From Torreya grandis (Eukaryota > Streptophyta > Pinopsida > Cupressales > Taxaceae): a stretch of DNA of 64,000 nt. Positions 59,184 through 64,000 of this stretch are shown piece by piece (the first letter of the stretch is position 1; the number at the start of each line of letters is the position of its first letter). The notes under the pieces were generated by a model, which had not been told where the DNA came from, ran no database searches, and saw only the letters and a program-made list of their open reading frames with translations. The position numbers were made by a program, and so were the translations under genes. The stretch is from positions 62,001 to 126,000 of the forward strand of contig JARHVA010005354.1 in NCBI GenBank assembly GCA_037957365.1, read 5' to 3'.

Positions 59184-62100
59184 TGTTACATCCTGATTCC
59201 TCACCATAATATTGCTTAGGTTACATGATCACCCTACTATGAGATAGCTGTAAGTAAAATGTTTAATTTATGATAATATTAATTTGTCATTTTAGATTTA
59301 TTTTATGATGAATATATATATCATGACTATTATAGTCTAACTAACTATTTTGTCATGAGGTTGATGCAGGACAATTCATCTCCCAAAGTGTGATGGAGGG
59401 AGAGCATCATCAGAGAGGGTGATGTAGATCGAGATGTCAGTGGATGATAGAGAAACTGATTGGTACCCTTCACACACACCACCTTAGTTGACACATATAG
59501 AATGCATAATTAATGGTTAGCATAAGGTGTGTGATGATGCTTGTAATAGAAAGCTGTCTACCCATGACTTGCTATCATAAATTAATGATTATGGAATTCT
59601 TTTTGTGTGAATTTTGTGTATGTCTTTGAATGTTTTGAAATATTCATAAATAATTAAAATTGGGTTGTTGGTCTACAAATTAATCATTAAAATTATTTTG
59701 ACATGCTAATTTAATTATCAATATATATGAATTATTACAAATAAATAGAAAAAGGAATAAATAGAATTTTTTATTAATTAATAGTGAAAGAGAGAAAAAC
59801 AAAAAAAGAAAATATTAAAATTTAATTAGAAAATCACATATATGAAAATTGAATAAATTAGAGGGAATACAATAAATAAAAGCAAAAGCAAAAAAAAGAA
59901 GGAAAAAGGATTAAAGCTAAAAGAAATTCTAGCGCCTCATGTTTTAAAAGGCATATGGAAGGAGGGGGAGTAGGAAGAAAAGGAGGAAGGAAGTGCAAAA
60001 GGGAGATGGTTGAGTAGAGCAAAAAGGGAAGAGTTTCTTTGATTCTAAGTGGGATATTTTGAGGTAAGTGCTATTGATTTAATCTTGTGGAATTTGGAAA
60101 TTTTCTTTGTTGAGAATATTGTCATGTATGGTGGATATACTTAACTCTATTTGATTATTTAGAATCTATGCCACCAATTTAACTATCACTGATTACTCAA
60201 AAATATTATGATCTAACAGTTAAACTATCATTGACCAAATGTTATTGATAATATCTTATATATATATATATTATAATACTCAATTTTTTTTGGACCTATG
60301 TATATTACAGTGAACTGATAGTTTAGTGATCTGGGTAACTAATAGAGAGCTAGATCCAATTACTTTTTATATAAATCATTGTCCATATAAATCGCTATCT
60401 AAATCAACCATTATCTATAACCTATGAATTTCTCTATATAAAAACTTAGCAATGTATATCAAGGGAATGTAAGTAGTTAAAAAAAACTTGTTTGATAGCA
60501 GTAGACACAACAAATATAGCAAACATTTTATCTTGGAACCAGTCTAGTGGTTGACATCCAAATCTTAGTAGACACAATCTTATGGTGCTCCAACACATGA
60601 TTTTAAGGGGCTAAATAGTTTGAAACAAAACTTGGCATCCTCACCCTAGAATAACAGTATAATTAGGTGGTTGGGTATTGGAGATGGATCAAACGGGTGT
60701 CAACATATATCATTTTTTTCCCAAGATCTAATGCTTTTGGATACATTTATGGATGCCATAATATGTTTAGTGCCTTTATGGCTATAAATCATGATAGGTC
60801 TCATCATCCATTGGTCATGGAAACCCAAGTAGGCTGGCTTAATTTGTTTTGGGATGTAATTTAAGGTTCGATTCACCTAGACCACCCCTCTTGGTTTCGA
60901 TGCCCATTGCCTCTGGTTTGATTTCACTGCACTCTCAACTTACCATGTCTTGAAAAAGTTATAGAAATACAATGATCACATAATTTTTACATTATACATT
61001 AAGCAATCTGATCTATAGATAATCTTTATCCAATCACATAAATGTAAATATTTTGTATAATTACATTTATACAAGTTGTAGATACAGAATGAAATGAGAT
61101 TTTTATAAATAAAATAACAAATTGTATGTTCATAGAATACAAATTAATGAAACTGGAAACACATATATATTTCTATGGTTCCACGATCTCCAAATCATAG
61201 TAAAAAAAATTAGGTAAAGCCAAGGATGTATGTCTGTCAAACAAAAATTGTATGACATGTATGAATTACTTAGTAATTACAAGCGAGGTATTAAGTAATT
61301 TTTTATATTTGATACCTACAGAGACTTAATTATGAAAATAGTGATTTACTTATAAAAGCAATGATTTACTCATAGAAAATTCATTATTTTTGGTAACAAT
61401 GATTTATGTAGTTTGAGGTATTTAAAGTAATGTCTAGAAAGCATATTAGCAATTAAAAATGTGTATGTTATGATTAAAATGAATATGATGTTTGAAAGCA
61501 GTATATGTCGTATCCCTTGGAATGTTTATATATTATGTATATCCCATAATACATGTAAAGTTAAATACATGTGGACATTAAAAAAGGAAATACATAAATA
61601 TACATAGATAATTGGATATGGGTGTCTATATCTTCTTCCATGTATTATTATTTAACTAATTATAATACATGTGGATAATACTAATTGGGGAAGTTGTGCC
61701 ATATAACTAATTGTGAGTAAATTCCTGTGACATTCTAGCTATATGTATCTAGTTTGTACATTATAAAGTCTATGTTTTCTTGCCTTTCAAAAATGGATAT
61801 ATATTTATTAAATACAATTGTTATTAGGTGGCCATTTTTATATTATCCATTAAATACATTAAGATGTTATCATATATGTATGGTTCATGGATACTAGCGA
61901 TAAATGGTGGAGTGGAACACATACTTTACACAAAAACATAATAAATATATTAAAGACATGTATATCAATGAGTTAATTGAGGATATACTTATGAGTATGC
62001 TAGTGACTCAATATAAAGTCTAATTCAGTAATGGGTTGGTGAGATATTATAAGTCTATAATTTGGATAGTTAAATGATACATAACAGAGATTCCATTCCT

Positions 62101-64000
62101 TAACATATGGTTTAAATTGTACATGATTAAGTATTTTTATCTAAACATAATATTATTTATGTGGAATAGACTTGTATATTATCATGACCTTAGTAATTGG
62201 TATATTGCATGTTTGATGGAAACTATTATGTATCCTATAAGAACAACTTATATATTACCCAATACTCATATGCAAACCAAATTATGAAAGACTATGTTAT
62301 TTTGAAAACTTGTGAATGGAATTATATATGTTTTGAATATATCTAAGGATTGAGGAGTCATTGAAAGAGTTATCATACTTTTGGTATTTTGGATTATATA
62401 CTAGGAAATTATTGACCAAAAATTTAAGTGATTTAGGATTTAGCATTCTCATAGCTTTGGGATACTTACATGTGGAGCATATTATGGAATGCTAGTACTC
62501 GTACATAAGGATTTTACTTATAGTCTGATTGATGGTATTAAATTTCTTAGGGAGATGAGACTATAACCTAGAAAATAGAATGAGATGTATAAATGGATGT
62601 CATAATGAGTTTATGTAATTTATATTTATCTACAAATGATTAATTGGCTATTTGATTTTGTATTGAATACTTGAGTATAGTATATGTTATGAGATTTCTA
62701 ATATATATAAAAATTTGGCCATACCTAGTATATAATGGTTCATCATGATGCATGTGTATAAGTATGTTACTTTGAGTGCTAGTTTGTAGTCTAAACTCAG
62801 GGTATATCTAGGTGGTATAAACTCATACTTATCTGCTTGTTATTATCTATACAGTTCATTGAATTCTCAAAATCATAAGTTTGGATTATGTGTTTTTAAG
62901 TAGTTAGGAACCTATGATAGTATGGGATGTCATAAGGTACTATAGTATAAATGTATGTTGTACTTAGGTGGTACATGCTATTATTATTAGCCTAAACTCA
63001 TATCTATATTTAACTATTTACTGTATACATGATGGTTGTGTTATGGATAGCGTGTTTTGTAATAGTTAGTAAGACTTTATGTATGTGTGCATGTAACATT
63101 TGAAAGTTTAATGAATGTTGTGTTGGTACATTATTTTGTTCCATGGGGACTATGACTTGATTCATTATATATAGTTACTTATATAATTTCTTATGTTCCA
63201 TGATTTTAAGACTACTTTATATGATTGTTTTTGGGAAACTAGTAGTTATGTCTTATAATACTAGACTATGGTAATATGGGTTATCATAAGGTGTAGTATG
63301 TTTGAAAATTAATTGTGAAAGTTGAAATATACAATTATGTGTATTTTACCTGGGTGGTATAGATTGTAGTCATTATTTATAGTATGGGATAGAAATTAAT
63401 GTAAGATTCATTCATGCATTTGATGGAATAAATGTATGCTTTGATTACACCTATGTTTAACATGTTATATGTTGTATTTACTATTAAGAATCAAATTAAA
63501 TGAGTCTTGTGGTTGAATTTTATTTGACCAATCTACATTGCTAATACGAAGTAAGGAGTGAGATGGAATTCATTAGCTTACTAGTATCACAATGGCAGAT
63601 GAAGGTAGTTCGATCAAGTGGTGTGTATGAATTTAATTGATCTAGATCATTATTATTTATTATTTGTAAAAAATTGGGCCAAAGTATGTTTAGTGAGATA
63701 TTATCATTTTATGAGTGTGATTCACATGTTTGTGTGATATCTTGCAATATAATGGATTTCTATGATACACTGCATGTTTAGTTTATAATCATACAACACA
63801 CAGGTACTTTCTTATTTCTTTGGATTCCTATGCCATCACTATCTACTCATCTATGAAGGGAGGTCCATTCTTTGATGGGATTAGTGAAGGAAATTGTTGG
63901 TTAGTGGTTGGTGTGGAAAAACACTCAAATGATGATCTCCTTCCCCATAGTAGTACTACTTTTGAGATGACACTTGAGATTGCCACATATATTGGAGAGT
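59184..64000 (+). repeat. 3' LTR of the LARD-like element (truncated by the window)
   Basis: 4817 bp in view, collinear with the 5' LTR and free of the two insertions, so it preserves both empty sites. A TATA-like CTATATAAAAAC lies at 60434-60443. About 0.36 kb more is expected beyond the window end. Confidence 0.92.

Larger units (their letters stand above)
42675..64000 (+). mobile_element. LARD-like element with ~5.2-kb LTRs and noncoding interior
   Basis: Two direct repeats begin at 42675 and 59184 with TGTTACATC. The first ends TTGTTACA at 56753 and is followed by a primer site; the second is preceded by a G/A-rich tract and runs off the window end. After removing two insertions with their duplications, the 5' LTR is about 5155 bp. 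Aligned positions at the window edge predict about 5.18 kb for the 3' LTR. The interior (56754-59183) is 2430 bp and shows no gag, protease, RT or integrase. This fits the class called large retrotransposon derivatives, which depend on proteins from other elements. Orientation comes from the primer site and polypurine tract. About 10% divergence in the 400 bp I compared. Confidence 0.88.

Noticed and set aside
1..64000. CRISPR array, bacterial operon or phage content
   Set aside because: No spacer-repeat array, no ribosome binding sites with compact ORFs; everything recognisable is plant retrotransposon.
1..64000. tRNA, rRNA or snRNA genes
   Set aside because: No cloverleaf-compatible A/B box pairs at tRNA spacing and no conserved rRNA or snRNA blocks seen; the best B-box-like site is at 33308 and its spacing is wrong.

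Overview
The window reads as nuclear DNA of a seed plant, most likely a gymnosperm such as a conifer. It is AT-rich and CpG-poor, almost gene-free, and filled with old nested LTR retrotransposons whose LTR pairs differ by roughly 7-12% in my hand comparisons. One element has LTRs above 5 kb. All pol-type reading frames are broken, mostly by stops that look like C-to-T or G-to-A decay. I see no confident intact host gene. The taxon call is inference from genome style, not from a marker gene.

Layout. 1-4531: decayed AT-rich DNA with short tandem repeats, a recurring motif and a G-quadruplex-type tract. 4532-15650: a minus-strand Ty3/gypsy chromovirus, split inside its integrase by a complete minus-strand Ty1/copia element (copia A, 5953-11614). 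16459-28210: a plus-strand Ty3/gypsy element of Tat type with 2.6-kb LTRs and an RNase H-like domain upstream of the reverse transcriptase. 28211-38950: mixed unique-looking and decayed DNA. It includes a CpG-rich island (31311-31790), a 29-bp-stem hairpin, tandem repeats, a SINE-like body, a second small GC islet, a LINE 3' fragment and an LTR-like block with an array of dyad motifs. 39164-40346: one more LTR of the chromovirus family on the plus strand, followed by a fold-back cluster of its leader sequence. 42336-42674: a Ser/Pro repeat frame cut off by the next element.

42675-64000 is a LARD-like element: LTRs of about 5.2 kb (3' copy truncated by the window end) around a 2.4-kb internal region with a tRNA-iMet-type primer site and a polypurine tract but no recognisable gag or pol. 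Its 5' LTR holds two later insertions, both proven by empty sites in the 3' LTR. One is copia B (44416-51148, 5-bp target duplication). The other is a 2168-bp unit (52481-54648) with a perfect 18-bp target duplication, no LTRs, and one long decayed frame encoding an unrecognised protein with an acidic middle and a coiled-coil end.

The insertion order is therefore readable. The chromovirus predates copia A. The LARD-like element truncated the Ser/Pro frame and was later hit by copia B and the 2.2-kb unit. The strongest candidates for something undescribed are the 2.2-kb unit and the LARD-like family; the fold-back cluster and the CpG island come next.
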